A DNA stretch of 64,000 nucleotides from Ignavibacteriota bacterium. Lineage in GTDB: Bacteria > Bacteroidota > Ignavibacteria > Ignavibacteriales > Melioribacteraceae. The notes under the pieces are model-generated. The model did not search any database. It was given only the letters and a program-made list of their open reading frames with translations, and was not told the DNA's origin. Positions within the stretch are counted from its first letter, which is position 1; every line of letters begins with the position of its first letter. Location: contig PAAX01000030.1 in assembly GCA_002698995.1 (NCBI GenBank), positions 61,897-125,896 on the forward strand. The letters are read 5' to 3'. Positions 28,682 to 37,676 of the stretch are shown here, one piece after another. The translations under genes and the position numbers were made by a program.

Positions 28682-28841
28682 AAATTGTATTCATTGATAA
28701 CCTGAAGAAATAACATTTCTCTAAGCGTTCCGTCAATAAAAAAATGAACCGTTTTAGAATTTATTGCATCGTACTAAATAGATGGGATAATAAGTCCATT
28801 TATAAAAAACAAAATAAAAATAAACAACAAAGAGGTAAAAA

Positions 28842-29318
28842 ATGTTTTACAAAAAACTAACAAAAGTATTAACAATCTTAATGACAGTAGCATTTACACT
28901 TACTGTTTCTGCTCAGCACAATAATTCAGGAAATACACAACAGCACATGCAAAATATGAATATGCAAATGCAGAACATGAATATGAAGCAAATGAACGAT
29001 CACATGAATAAACTGCAAACGATGACTGATAATATGATGCAGCAAATGAATTCAGGTAATATGGGAAATCATAAGATGAATCAAAACAATATGAATAATA
29101 TGAATGATAAAAATATGATGCAGTCAATGAAAAGTATGAATTCGATGACCGGGCATATGAAAGGTTTAATTGAAAACATGGATAAGGTAATGCAGAACGA
29201 CGAGGTTATGCATAATGAAGATATGAAGAATAGTATGAATGATATGATGAAGAATATGAATATGCTGATGAAAGATTACGAGAAAGTTCTTGAAAATATT
29301 AATAACATTGAAAATTAA
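28842..29318 (+). CDS. Met/Asn-rich exported protein
   Basis: A 158-aa protein with a signal peptide (~1-24, ending TLTVSAQ) and then a low-complexity sequence of Met, Asn, Gln and Lys in a helix-like repeat (NMNMQMQNMNMKQMNDHMNK; MNSGNMGNHKMNQNNMNNMN). Met-rich periplasmic proteins bind Cu(I)/Ag(I). The second, more acidic half suggests a long helix. It starts 160 bp after the cupredoxin gene, probably from its own promoter, and is followed 11 bp later by a beta-barrel gene, suggesting a two-gene operon. Confidence 0.8.
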   Translation: MFYKKLTKVLTILMTVAFTLTVSAQHNNSGNTQQHMQNMNMQMQNMNMKQMNDHMNKLQTMTDNMMQQMNSGNMGNHKMNQNNMNNMNDKNMMQSMKSMNSMTGHMKGLIENMDKVMQNDEVMHNEDMKNSMNDMMKNMNMLMKDYEKVLENINNIEN

Positions 29319-29329
29319 TTGGACGTTTA

Positions 29330-30172
29330 ATGATACAGCGAAATGAAATTAAATATTTCAATCTGATAACACTCTGCTTACTTTTGGTAAGCAGCGTATC
29401 ATTCGCCCAGGGAAAATGGACTGCCTCAGCAAGTTTGCAGATGAACAGCGGTAATTATTATTTCGATACACATATGCAGACATACTATCTCTACAGCGGT
29501 TTAGGATATGAAACCGAAAAATGGGGAATATCAGCAAACATTCCGGTGATTGCAAGCGACGGCGGTTCGGTTTCTCAATTGGGAAATACATATATCCCAA
29601 CTCAAAATGAAATGCACGGCAGCAATGAAGACCCGTCAAACGACTCTCATGGCGGAATGATGGGATCCGGGTTTTTATCCGATAAGGAAATTTCGATAGG
29701 CGATCTTTACTTAAATGGGAAATACAATCTAACAAATCAACGTAATTCTATTTTTGATTTATATCTTAACGGTTATGTTAAAGTTCCCTTTGCCGATGAA
29801 AGTAACGGACTCGGAACCGGTAAATTCGATTACAGCCTTTCGATGGGATTAAGAAAAAATATAGAATCATTTATGATTTTTGCCGAATTAGGTTACTTGG
29901 TACTGGGAGATGCTCAAGAAATAAATTATAATAATCCTTTAACTTACAATGTAGGCGTAGGAACATTTTTTACAAATCAAAATTTTGGACTTCTTCTTTC
30001 GTACAGCGGTTACTCGAAAGTGATTGACGGTTATGCCGCCCCTGCGCAAGCATCGTTGGGAATTATGCTGAATTCTTCTCACATGATGGGGTATAATATT
30101 TTCGTATCAAAAGGATTATCCGAGCTTAATCCGGATTATACCCTCTCCGGCGGTATGCATTTTAATTTTTAA
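29330..30172 (+). CDS. Outer-membrane beta-barrel-like protein
   Basis: A 280-aa protein with a signal peptide (ending SSVSFAQ) and alternating amphipathic strands rich in Tyr and Gly (SLQMNSGNYYFDTHMQTYYL; LYSGLGYETEKWGISANIPV). It ends in aromatic residues (SGGMHFNF), the usual barrel assembly signal. There is a Met/His loop around residue 90-115 (NEMHGSNEDPSNDSHGGMMG). It resembles transporter or phenol-degradation-type outer-membrane proteins often annotated hypothetical. Paired with the Met-rich gene upstream; possible surface copper pore or binding protein, not proven. Confidence 0.7.
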   Translation: MIQRNEIKYFNLITLCLLLVSSVSFAQGKWTASASLQMNSGNYYFDTHMQTYYLYSGLGYETEKWGISANIPVIASDGGSVSQLGNTYIPTQNEMHGSNEDPSNDSHGGMMGSGFLSDKEISIGDLYLNGKYNLTNQRNSIFDLYLNGYVKVPFADESNGLGTGKFDYSLSMGLRKNIESFMIFAELGYLVLGDAQEINYNNPLTYNVGVGTFFTNQNFGLLLSYSGYSKVIDGYAAPAQASLGIMLNSSHMMGYNIFVSKGLSELNPDYTLSGGMHFNF

Positions 30173-30221
30173 AATGGAAAAAATGATATAAGATAGTCTT
30201 TGTAAAATAAAATTGGATATT

Positions 30222-30887
30222 ATGTTAGCCGAAAAAATGAATATCTTTGTTCGACACATTTATAAAAAACGAGCGAAGAGATATGACTTAACTGCTCAAC
30301 TTTATTATTTGTTTGGTTTTAGAGAATGGGCTTATCGCAAGAGAGCCGTTGAGAAGTTAAAGCTAAAAGATGGTGATACGGTTGTTGAAATTGGGTGCGG
30401 AACAGGTTTGAATTTCGCCCTAATTCAGAAAATAATTGGAGAGAACGGAAAAATCATCGGCGTTGATATTACAAAAGAAATGTTAAAAGAAGCTGAAAAG
30501 AGAGTAAAAGAAAACAACTGGAAAAATGTTGAACTCATAAATGCTGATGCCGCAGAATTTGCGCCTTCGGAGAGTGTTGACGGTATAATTACTTCATTTG
30601 CTATATCGTTATCCCCAAATCTTGAAACCATACTTCAAAATTACTTCGATATATTAAAACCGGGTTCAAATTTTGTTGTGTTGGATCTTAAAGTACCCGG
30701 TAATTTCTGGGGTAGGTTTAAGTTTTTATTTCTCCCCATTGTAAAGCCCTTCGCAGTCACCGATTATCATATCAAACAGAAACCATGGATGACAATAATT
30801 CGCTTTTTTAACAAAAATTTGTATAATGTTAACAGAGTGGAGTTATTCGTCGGATATGCATACATTATTTCCGGCTTTAAAAAATAA
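30222..30887 (+). CDS. UbiE-like SAM-dependent methyltransferase
   Basis: Start at ATG 30222; an in-frame TTG at 30213 is also possible. The 221-aa product has SAM motif VVEIGCGTGLNFALIQ, motif II IIGVDITKEMLKEAEKRV and a later FAISLSPNLETIL segment. This resembles UbiE/COQ5-type and phosphatidylethanolamine N-methyltransferases. The N-terminus (RHIYKKRAKRYDLTAQLYYL) is typical of quinone/lipid methyltransferases acting near membranes. Its placement in a copper cluster is unusual; a modified lipid or metallophore is possible. A second, different one lies at 31210. Confidence 0.85.
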   Translation: MLAEKMNIFVRHIYKKRAKRYDLTAQLYYLFGFREWAYRKRAVEKLKLKDGDTVVEIGCGTGLNFALIQKIIGENGKIIGVDITKEMLKEAEKRVKENNWKNVELINADAAEFAPSESVDGIITSFAISLSPNLETILQNYFDILKPGSNFVVLDLKVPGNFWGRFKFLFLPIVKPFAVTDYHIKQKPWMTIIRFFNKNLYNVNRVELFVGYAYIISGFKK

Positions 30888-30940
30888 GACTATTTAGTCT
30901 GTTTTATTGCACATTTACAAATAAGTAAGGAGGATTTAAC

Positions 30941-31165
30941 ATGTTTCACGATGGATTTATGGGTGGAGGAATGTGGTTCGGCTGGCTATTCTGGATTGTT
31001 ATAATCGGCTTAGTAATTTTTTTGATAGTTAGATTAACAAATCAAAAGACTGGCAGTCAAAATATTCAATCGAATGAAAACCCGCTTGATGTCTTAAAGA
31101 AAAGATATGCGCGCGGCGAGATTACAAAAGAAGAATTCGAAAGTATGAAGAATGATTTACAATAG
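30941..31165 (+). CDS. SHOCT-domain small membrane protein
   Basis: A 74-aa protein behind a strong AAGGAGG ribosome-binding site. The Met/Gly/Trp-rich start (MFHDGFMGGGMWFGWLFW) continues into one transmembrane helix (IVIIGLVIFLIVRL), and a SHOCT hairpin follows (PLDVLKKRYARGEITKEEFE). Third of four such proteins in the island. It lies between two methyltransferases. Confidence 0.85.
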   Translation: MFHDGFMGGGMWFGWLFWIVIIGLVIFLIVRLTNQKTGSQNIQSNENPLDVLKKRYARGEITKEEFESMKNDLQ

Positions 31166-31209
31166 CTTTTTTTTGATAAATCAATTATTAATAATCTATA
31201 TGCTAAACT

Positions 31210-31833
31210 ATGCCCGATGCTAAGAAGACAGAAAAGATAAAACATCGGTATAACAGGATTGCAAAATTATACGACGTCGTTGAAAAACCGATGGAAAATA
31301 TGTTCTCGAAACATCGAAAAGAAATGCTTCGAAATGCATGCGGGAATGTGTTGGAAGTCGGTGTGGGAACAGGTAAGAATTTTCACTATTACCCCGACAA
31401 TGTTGAGGTTACTGCAATCGATTTCAGTCCGAAGATGGTTAAGATTGCATCGGAGAAAGCAAAAGACCTTAAGAATATAAAAGATGTTCTGGAAATGAAT
31501 GTGGAGAATATGACTTTCGCTGATAACACATTTGATACGGTTGTAACTTCATGTGTATTCTGTTCTGTACCCCACCCTGTAAAAGTGTTGAAAGAAATCA
31601 AACGGGTATGTAAAAATGGTGGTAAAGTTTTAATGCTCGAACATGTAAAAAGCAATAAACCGGTTCTTGCCCCGTTTATGGATATTTTAAATCCTGTTCC
31701 TTTTCATCTATATGGTGCAAATATCAATCGCGATACTGTTGATAATCTTCGTAAAGCAGGTTTCAAAAACATCTTTGTTGAAGACCTTTGGTTAGATATA
31801 TTGAAACTAATAACAATTAGAAATGATAAGTAG
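31210..31833 (+). CDS. Class I SAM-dependent methyltransferase
   Basis: A 207-aa protein with SAM site VLEVGVGTGKNFHYYP, motif VTAIDFSPKMVKIASEKA, FDTVVTSCVFCSVPHPVKVL and late VLMLEHVKSNKPVL. It follows the arrangement of the PmtA/UbiE-like phospholipid or quinone methyltransferases (N-terminus HRYNRIAKLYDVVEKPMENM). The next gene, a multicopper oxidase, begins 8 bp downstream, so they are likely co-transcribed. Substrate unknown. Confidence 0.86.
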   Translation: MPDAKKTEKIKHRYNRIAKLYDVVEKPMENMFSKHRKEMLRNACGNVLEVGVGTGKNFHYYPDNVEVTAIDFSPKMVKIASEKAKDLKNIKDVLEMNVENMTFADNTFDTVVTSCVFCSVPHPVKVLKEIKRVCKNGGKVLMLEHVKSNKPVLAPFMDILNPVPFHLYGANINRDTVDNLRKAGFKNIFVEDLWLDILKLITIRNDK

Positions 31834-31841
31834 GAATTAAA

Positions 31842-33458
31842 ATGAACACCTCAAAGATTACGAGAAAAAATTTTCTCAAAGTAACGTGCGGAACATCCGC
31901 ATTAATGTTTCTTCCTGGTTTCTTTTTAAATTCATGCGAGAATGACGCTGCTCCGAACCGGGAAGCAGACCCCAGCTTTATCCCCGATATTGAATTTGAA
32001 TTGACCGCGCATCGTTCCGATGTATCAATATTGCCCGGCGCTAAAACTAAAGTTTGGAAATATAGCGGTAAGGTAATAAGCGGCAGAAAGGATGCTCTTC
32101 AAACATTAGACGATAATTATCTCGGACCAATATTCCGCGTTAAAACCGGCGATAAAATAAGAGTCCGTTTTAAAAGTGAGCTTGATGAAATTACAATTGT
32201 TCATTGGCATGGCTTGCATGTTCCGGAAGAAATGGACGGTCATCCGAAATATGTTATTGAACATGGCGAAAAATATGTATATGAATTTGAAGTTAAAGAC
32301 CGCGCGGGAACGTATTGGTTTCATCCCCATCCCCACGAACTTACGGGTCCGCAGGTTTACAGTGGTTTAGCCGGTCTATTCATTGTTAGTGATAAAGAAG
32401 AGCAAAAATTGAATCTTCCTTCCGGCAAGGATGAAATTCCGATAGTTATTCAGGATAGAATCTTCGATTCCGATAACCAGCTTGTTTATATCAATTCCCC
32501 GATGGATAGAATGACAGGCTTTTTAGGAGATCAAATTGTTGCGAACGGCAAGTCCAATTTCTCTTTAGATTTGGATACAAAGGCATACAGGTTACGTTTA
32601 TTGAACGGCTCAAATTCAAGAATTTACAAATTAGCATGGAGTGACGGTACACCTTTTACCGTAATTGGGACAGACGGCGGATTACTCGAAAAACCGGTTG
32701 AAAAAGAGTATCTAACTTTTGGACCAGCCGAAAGATTTGACATCATTGTCGACTTTTCCGATAAAGAACCGGGCGATGAAATTAAATTAATCAGCCTCCC
32801 CTTCCCTTCAACAATATCAGGCATGGGTGGAATGATGGATGGCGGAATGATGGGAAGAGGCATGATGGGTGGGAATAGAAATAGCGATCAATCCGTGCCG
32901 GATATGGGCTCCAGACTTCAATTACTTTCTATAAATATTAGAAATAAAGTTGCAAGCAGTTTTCGTCTTCCATCAAAGCTATCGACTATTAATTATAATG
33001 ACCCGAAAAACGCTGTCAATTATAATGATCCGAAAAAATTCGTTTTCGGAATGGGCAGTCATATGCGGTGGACTATAAACAACAGAACTTTCGAAATGAA
33101 TGAAGTGGCGGATTATGAAAAAGTTAAACTCAATACTTCTGAAGTATGGGAGTTTGTAAACGGTGGCGGCGGAAGAGGAATGATGGGGGGTATGATGGAA
33201 ATGCCTCACCCGGTTCATATTCACGGTTTACAATTCAAAATAATCGAACGAATCAATGACGGCGGATTTGATGAAACATTCGATTCATTCAAAGACGGAT
33301 TTATCGACGAAGGATGGAAGGATAGTTTTTTGCTGTTACCCGGAACAAGAGTTAAAGTTTTATTAAGATTCAAAGATTTTACAGGAATGTATTTATATCA
33401 CTGCCATAATTTAGAACATGAAGATATGGGAATGATGCGAAATTATTTAGTCGAATAA
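31842..33458 (+). CDS. CueO-type multicopper oxidase with Met-rich insert
   Basis: A 538-aa protein. The N-terminus (KITRKNFLKVTCGTSALMFL, then a lipobox-like LNSCEN) looks like a Tat signal variant (RK in place of RR) with possible lipid anchoring. Copper ligands are present: HWHGLHVPEEMDGHP, WFHPHPHEL, HPVHIHGLQF and YLYHCHNLEHEDMGMM. Between domains is a Met/Gly-rich loop (GMGGMMDGGMMGRGMMGG), similar in position to the Met-rich substrate region of CueO, which binds Cu(I). A second one, GGGRGMMGGMMEMP, lies near the C-terminus. Likely periplasmic Cu(I) oxidase. No T9SS tail, unlike the one at 22624. Confidence 0.92.
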   Translation: MNTSKITRKNFLKVTCGTSALMFLPGFFLNSCENDAAPNREADPSFIPDIEFELTAHRSDVSILPGAKTKVWKYSGKVISGRKDALQTLDDNYLGPIFRVKTGDKIRVRFKSELDEITIVHWHGLHVPEEMDGHPKYVIEHGEKYVYEFEVKDRAGTYWFHPHPHELTGPQVYSGLAGLFIVSDKEEQKLNLPSGKDEIPIVIQDRIFDSDNQLVYINSPMDRMTGFLGDQIVANGKSNFSLDLDTKAYRLRLLNGSNSRIYKLAWSDGTPFTVIGTDGGLLEKPVEKEYLTFGPAERFDIIVDFSDKEPGDEIKLISLPFPSTISGMGGMMDGGMMGRGMMGGNRNSDQSVPDMGSRLQLLSINIRNKVASSFRLPSKLSTINYNDPKNAVNYNDPKKFVFGMGSHMRWTINNRTFEMNEVADYEKVKLNTSEVWEFVNGGGGRGMMGGMMEMPHPVHIHGLQFKIIERINDGGFDETFDSFKDGFIDEGWKDSFLLLPGTRVKVLLRFKDFTGMYLYHCHNLEHEDMGMMRNYLVE

Positions 33459-33535
33459 TTCTGTGTTTTGGGAATAAATTAAATAACGAAAAAATTATTT
33501 GTTTGAAAATTAATAGATAAGATCTGAGGCTAAAA

Positions 33536-35608
33536 ATGACTGATCATAGTAATAAACATAAACATCAAGAGCATGAACATAATCATAAAAAGCATAGTAG
33601 TCATAATAACCACGCAAATCAAGATGAACATGAAAACCATGATCATCACGATCATCATGCCCACATGGTAGAAGATTTCAAAAAACGTTTTTGGATATCT
33701 CTAATTATTTCAATTCCCATATTACTTCTCTCACCTCTTATTCAGGAGTTAATCGGTTTAAAGGAAACATTCAATTTTACCGGGGATCTGTATCTTCTTT
33801 TTGCTTTATCATCGTTTGTGTTTTTCTATGGCGGTTATCCTTTCTTAAAAGGACTTTTTGATGAATTAAAAAAGAAACAACCCGGGATGATGACTCTTAT
33901 AGCGCTCGCAATTTCTGTAGCTTACTTTTACAGCGCTGCAGTAGTCTTTGGCGTAAACGGTGAGGTATTTTTCTGGGAGCTTGCAACGCTTATTGATATT
34001 ATGCTGCTCGGTCATTGGATTGAAATGCGTTCAGTTATGGGCGCTTCGAAGGCATTGGAAGAACTTGCTAAACTTATGCCTGACGAAGCTCATCAAATTA
34101 AGGAGAACGGTGATGTTGTCGATGTATCTGTAACCGAACTAAAACACGAAGATAAACTGCTTATTAAACCGGGTGAAAAAATCCCGGCAGACGGAAGAAT
34201 TATTGAGGGTAAAACTTCTATAAATGAAGCGATGATTACTGGCGAATCAAAACCGGTTTCAAAAGGTGAAGGCGATGAAGTAATCGGCGGCTCAATTAAC
34301 GGCGAAGGCTCATTAAAAATAGTTGTTGAAAAAACCGGCGATGAGACTTTCCTTTCCCAAGTTGTTAAGATGGTTAAAGATGCACAAGAGAGTAAATCGA
34401 AGACTCAAAACCTTGCAAACAAAGCCGCTTTTTGGCTTACAATAATTGCATTAAGCGCCGGCGCTATAACAATGTTTTCATGGCTTATGTTTACAGGACA
34501 AAGTTTTAATTTTGCTCTTACACGAACTGTAACTGTTATGGTTATCACTTGTCCGCATGCGCTTGGTTTGGCAATCCCCCTTGTTGTGGCAGTATCAACA
34601 GCCCTCTCCGCCAAACATGGTTTGCTGATACGCAACCGTACTGCGTTTGAAAATGCTCGGAATATCCAAGCAATAATTTTTGATAAAACCGGCACATTAA
34701 CCAAAGGTGAATTTGGTGTGACCGATACGATTCTTTTTGATGAAAGTATAGATGAAAAAGAAGCACTAAAACTAGCTGCCGCTGTGGAATCGGAATCCGA
34801 ACATCCGATTGCCGCAGGTATAGTTGCTTCTTCTGATGAAACGAACGAAGAGAAGTATGATTTAAAAGATTTTAATTCAATCCCCGGCAAAGGGGCTGAA
34901 GGAAAAGTCAACGGGAAAGATATTAAAGTTGTTAGTCCAGGTTACTTAAAAGAAAAAAACATCAAAGTTGAGGATGAAGAAAGAATAAACAAACTTTCCG
35001 GAGAGGGAAAAACGGTCATCTATCTTTTAGTTGATAATAAATTAACGGCAGCCTTTGCTCTCGCAGATATAATCCGTGAAGAATCCAAAGAAGCGATTAA
35101 GCAGTTAAAAGAAATGGGAATTAAACCGATGATGCTAACCGGTGACAATAAGCGGGTTGCCAAGTGGGTAGCTGATGAACTTCGTCTTGACGATTATTTT
35201 GCAGAGGTGCTGCCGGAAAAGAAATCTGAAAAAATAAAAGAGGTACAGAGCCGTGGAATGGTAGTTGCAATGACAGGTGACGGAGTTAATGATGCCCCTG
35301 CTCTCGCACAAGCAGATGTAGGAATTGCAATAGGTGCCGGAACCGATGTAGCGGTTGAAACTGCCGATATTATATTAGTTAGAAGTAATCCGAAAGATGT
35401 GGTTTCTCTTATTAAGTTTGCAAAAGCAACCTACAGCAAAATGATCCAAAATTTAATTTGGGCTACAGGTTATAATGTTATCGCTATTCCTTTGGCAGCG
35501 GGAGTTTTGTTTTCATATGGTATTGTTCTAAGTCCGGCACTTGGAGCTGTATTAATGTCTCTCAGTACCGTGATAGTTGCAATAAACGCGAAGCTATTAA
35601 AAGTGTAA
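33536..35608 (+). CDS. P1B-type ATPase, CPH class (CopB-like)
   Basis: A 690-aa ATPase with a His/Lys-rich N-terminus (about 1-45, many HH and HDHH pairs) instead of HMA domains. The TM6 motif is CPH (VITCPHALGLAIPL, about 338), phosphorylation site DKTGT (~382), and MTGDGVNDAPAL near 578. CPH ATPases (P1B-3/CopB group) have been linked to Cu(II) or Cu(I)/Ag(I) export. With CopA (CPC), it may give two copper pumps with different ionic preferences. A SHOCT gene follows 19 bp downstream. Confidence 0.92.
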   Translation: MTDHSNKHKHQEHEHNHKKHSSHNNHANQDEHENHDHHDHHAHMVEDFKKRFWISLIISIPILLLSPLIQELIGLKETFNFTGDLYLLFALSSFVFFYGGYPFLKGLFDELKKKQPGMMTLIALAISVAYFYSAAVVFGVNGEVFFWELATLIDIMLLGHWIEMRSVMGASKALEELAKLMPDEAHQIKENGDVVDVSVTELKHEDKLLIKPGEKIPADGRIIEGKTSINEAMITGESKPVSKGEGDEVIGGSINGEGSLKIVVEKTGDETFLSQVVKMVKDAQESKSKTQNLANKAAFWLTIIALSAGAITMFSWLMFTGQSFNFALTRTVTVMVITCPHALGLAIPLVVAVSTALSAKHGLLIRNRTAFENARNIQAIIFDKTGTLTKGEFGVTDTILFDESIDEKEALKLAAAVESESEHPIAAGIVASSDETNEEKYDLKDFNSIPGKGAEGKVNGKDIKVVSPGYLKEKNIKVEDEERINKLSGEGKTVIYLLVDNKLTAAFALADIIREESKEAIKQLKEMGIKPMMLTGDNKRVAKWVADELRLDDYFAEVLPEKKSEKIKEVQSRGMVVAMTGDGVNDAPALAQADVGIAIGAGTDVAVETADIILVRSNPKDVVSLIKFAKATYSKMIQNLIWATGYNVIAIPLAAGVLFSYGIVLSPALGAVLMSLSTVIVAINAKLLKV

Positions 35609-35627
35609 AATAAAAGGAGAAAACATT

Positions 35628-35846
35628 ATGATGGGTGGCGGAATTATTGGAATCATATTAATCGCACTTGTTATTTGGGGAATCTTCCAGTTTACCGGTA
35701 GAGATGGCATGAATAATCTATTTAGAAATAACAGAGCGGGAAATAGTGCTGATGAAGAAGACCCTTTGGAAATATTAAAAAAGCGTTACGCAAAAGGTGA
35801 AATAAATACAGAAGAATATGAACGTATGAAAAAAGAACTTAGGTAA
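35628..35846 (+). CDS. SHOCT-domain small membrane protein
   Basis: A 72-aa protein behind AAAAGGAG. It has a Met/Gly start, a transmembrane helix (IIGIILIALVIWGIFQF) and a SHOCT C-terminus (PLEILKKRYAKGEINTEEYE). Nineteen bp after the CPH ATPase gene. Fourth copy; two of the four flank a P1B ATPase gene, which hints at a small regulatory subunit. Confidence 0.86.
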   Translation: MMGGGIIGIILIALVIWGIFQFTGRDGMNNLFRNNRAGNSADEEDPLEILKKRYAKGEINTEEYERMKKELR

Positions 35847-35886
35847 ATTCAACTATATTATTTATGAACAAAAAAGAGGAAATTTA

Positions 35887-36348
35887 ATGGAAGTATCTGA
35901 AATGAGAAAACAGAAAAGAGACCATATCCAAATGATACCGAAAAATATGCCAAGTGAAGAGGGACTTGTAATCGTTGATACAACGTGGGGAATGATTCAG
36001 CCGATAAAGGCTGATGAGAAAGTTGTTACGGTAGGCGAACTTGAAGTAATTGAACATCAGGAAAAGAAATTGCAAATAATTGACGCGAGAGTTCACGAAA
36101 CTTCGGGAACACCGACAATCAAGGGATCAAAGAATATTCCGCATTCGGAAATAGTTGAGCGAATGGACGAGTTAAGCCGGGAGCATCCGACTGTCTTTTT
36201 CTGTAACGGTCCCCAATGCCCGCAGTCGCCAACAGCAATCCAAGCTTTGTTGGAAGCAGGATATCCGCACGATAAAATATATTATTACCGCGGCGGAATG
36301 CACGATTGGATTACGTTGGGACTGCCGGTTGAACCCGTAAAATTATAA
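35887..36348 (+). CDS. Rhodanese-domain protein
   Basis: A 153-aa single-domain rhodanese. LQIIDARVHETSGTPTIKGS and KNIPHSEIVERMDELS are the early conserved blocks; FFCNGPQCPQSPTAIQALLE is the active-site loop with Cys and a second Cys; YYYRGGMHDWITLGLPVEP is the end motif. Rhodaneses carry persulfide sulfur and can bind soft metals. It is probably cytoplasmic, lacking a signal peptide. Thirty-six bp ahead of the thioredoxin-fold gene. Confidence 0.9.
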   Translation: MEVSEMRKQKRDHIQMIPKNMPSEEGLVIVDTTWGMIQPIKADEKVVTVGELEVIEHQEKKLQIIDARVHETSGTPTIKGSKNIPHSEIVERMDELSREHPTVFFCNGPQCPQSPTAIQALLEAGYPHDKIYYYRGGMHDWITLGLPVEPVKL

Positions 36349-36383
36349 ATGCTTTTTTACAGACAAATAAAAATGGAGAGGAA

Positions 36384-36623
36384 ATGGATATATTAATTTT
36401 AGCAACCAAAAATTGCGCACACAGACCAATATTAGAAAGGGAGCTTAAAGATTTGGATGTAAATTACAAAGTAAAGTATGTTGAAGATGATCCCGAAGCG
36501 ATGGAAAAATATCAAATACGTAATTCACCAAACCTTGTTGTAAACGAAGAAGTTGTTTTCCGCGCTTCTCCTGATGCATCACTGCCTACGGATGAAGAAT
36601 TGGAAAATTATCTTAACAAATAA
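36384..36623 (+). CDS. Small thioredoxin-fold protein with CAHR motif
   Basis: A 79-aa paralog of the 2817 protein. ILATKNCAHRPILERELKDL replaces the glutaredoxin CxxC with C-A-H-R, and IRNSPNLVVNEEVVFRASPD covers the cis-Pro/hairpin region (NSPN). Monothiol or metal-binding version of the glutaredoxin fold. It lies downstream of the rhodanese gene, consistent with sulfur or redox handling. Confidence 0.78.
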   Translation: MDILILATKNCAHRPILERELKDLDVNYKVKYVEDDPEAMEKYQIRNSPNLVVNEEVVFRASPDASLPTDEELENYLNK

Positions 36624-36685
36624 TATTAATGGGCGGACAAAAAATTTGTCCGCTCAATTTATTTTTCGAAAAAAATGAGGTCGTT

Positions 36686-36895
36686 ATGAAAAATAACATG
36701 GGAACAGTCGACAGAATAATAAGAATAATTTTAGCTTTGCTTGTAATTGTTTTCTATTTAACCGGGGATCTAAGCGGATTAGCAGCGATAATTTTGGGAA
36801 TTTTCGCGCTAGTTTTTTTGGTTACAAGTTTTACGGGATTTTGTCTCCTCTATAAGTTGTTAAATGTTTCTACAGAGCAGAAGATCGCCGATTAA
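36686..36895 (+). CDS. DUF2892 inner-membrane protein
   Basis: Start at ATG 36686 (GAGG six bases upstream), giving 69 aa; the longer in-frame start at 36629 has no ribosome-binding site. NMGTVDRIIRIILALLVIVF and GIFALVFLVTSFTGFCLLYK match DUF2892, a two-helix membrane protein commonly found with rhodanese and thioredoxin-fold genes. Function unknown; associated with sulfur/persulfide metabolism by context. Confidence 0.86.
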   Translation: MKNNMGTVDRIIRIILALLVIVFYLTGDLSGLAAIILGIFALVFLVTSFTGFCLLYKLLNVSTEQKIAD

Positions 36896-37081
36896 AATCT
36901 ATTCCTCTTTTCTTTTAGCGGTAACAATATAGCTGCGATGTGATATTGACTAATTCTGTTAGAACAGATAGGGTATGAGAAATGAATCAAGTATTATAAA
37001 GATAAACTGGTTTTAAGGAAGGAAATAATAATTTTAGAGTTTACTAAAATTTCTGGAACTGTTAGAAAACTTGTAGAGAAT

Positions 37082-37330
37082 TTGGTATTCCCAGATATTC
37101 ATGCTTTGAATGAAAGAATAATAGGAACAAGGGGGAAGAGTAAAATTAAGAAGTCAAAATCTGCTCCCCAAACCAACCCTAGGTTGAAAGATCCCATAGA
37201 ACTGACAAAGACGGGTTTTATCAGTTTTTTTTACACATATGATGTTGATCTAAATGTTGATTTAAAAGAGTGGGAGAACTTTAATAATCTAAAAATCCTC
37301 ATTGGCTTTTGTGGGGAAAACTTCTTTTGA
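37082..37330 (+). CDS. Doubtful or degraded ORF
   Basis: The frame is open from about 37029, behind AAGGAAGG, but only ATA/ATT or an internal TTG could start it. The translation (GTVRKLVENLVFPDIHALNE and FISFFYTYDVDLNVDLKEW) has no domain I recognise. It may be the 5' part of a decayed gene at the island boundary. Low confidence. Confidence 0.2.
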   Translation: MVFPDIHALNERIIGTRGKSKIKKSKSAPQTNPRLKDPIELTKTGFISFFYTYDVDLNVDLKEWENFNNLKILIGFCGENFF

Positions 37331-37676
37331 GAGGTTATATTCTTCAAAAAAATGACTCCAATTGTCTATAGTGTTATGAAATTTGACAATTTCAATAATA
37401 ACAGCGCATGCAAAACAATTTGCCTAGGTTAAATAAAAGAATTGGCTGGGTATCGGTGGTAAGTCTCTACCAGTAGAATATTTCCAACTCTAGGATCTAG
37501 ATCATAGATTGAGTTCTAAAAATCAAATAAATAACTCTATAAATCGTTAATCTTTTGTGGAATATCAGATAAGAATTATGAATTATATATTAACTTAGCG
37601 AAACAACTCATTTATTTCTACCACTAATAGTATTGAACGAATTAGGAATTCAGTAAATATTAAAGTGGATTGAAAT
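37331..37676 (+). other. Gene-free boundary stretch
   Basis: No ORF or clear repeat. The copper island ends just upstream and the accessory region begins after it, so an attachment site could lie here, but I cannot identify one. Confidence 0.4.

Noticed and set aside
28900..29127. Minus-strand Tyr/Ser-rich ORF
   Set aside because: Antisense to the second Met/Asn-rich gene; no ribosome-binding site and implausible composition.
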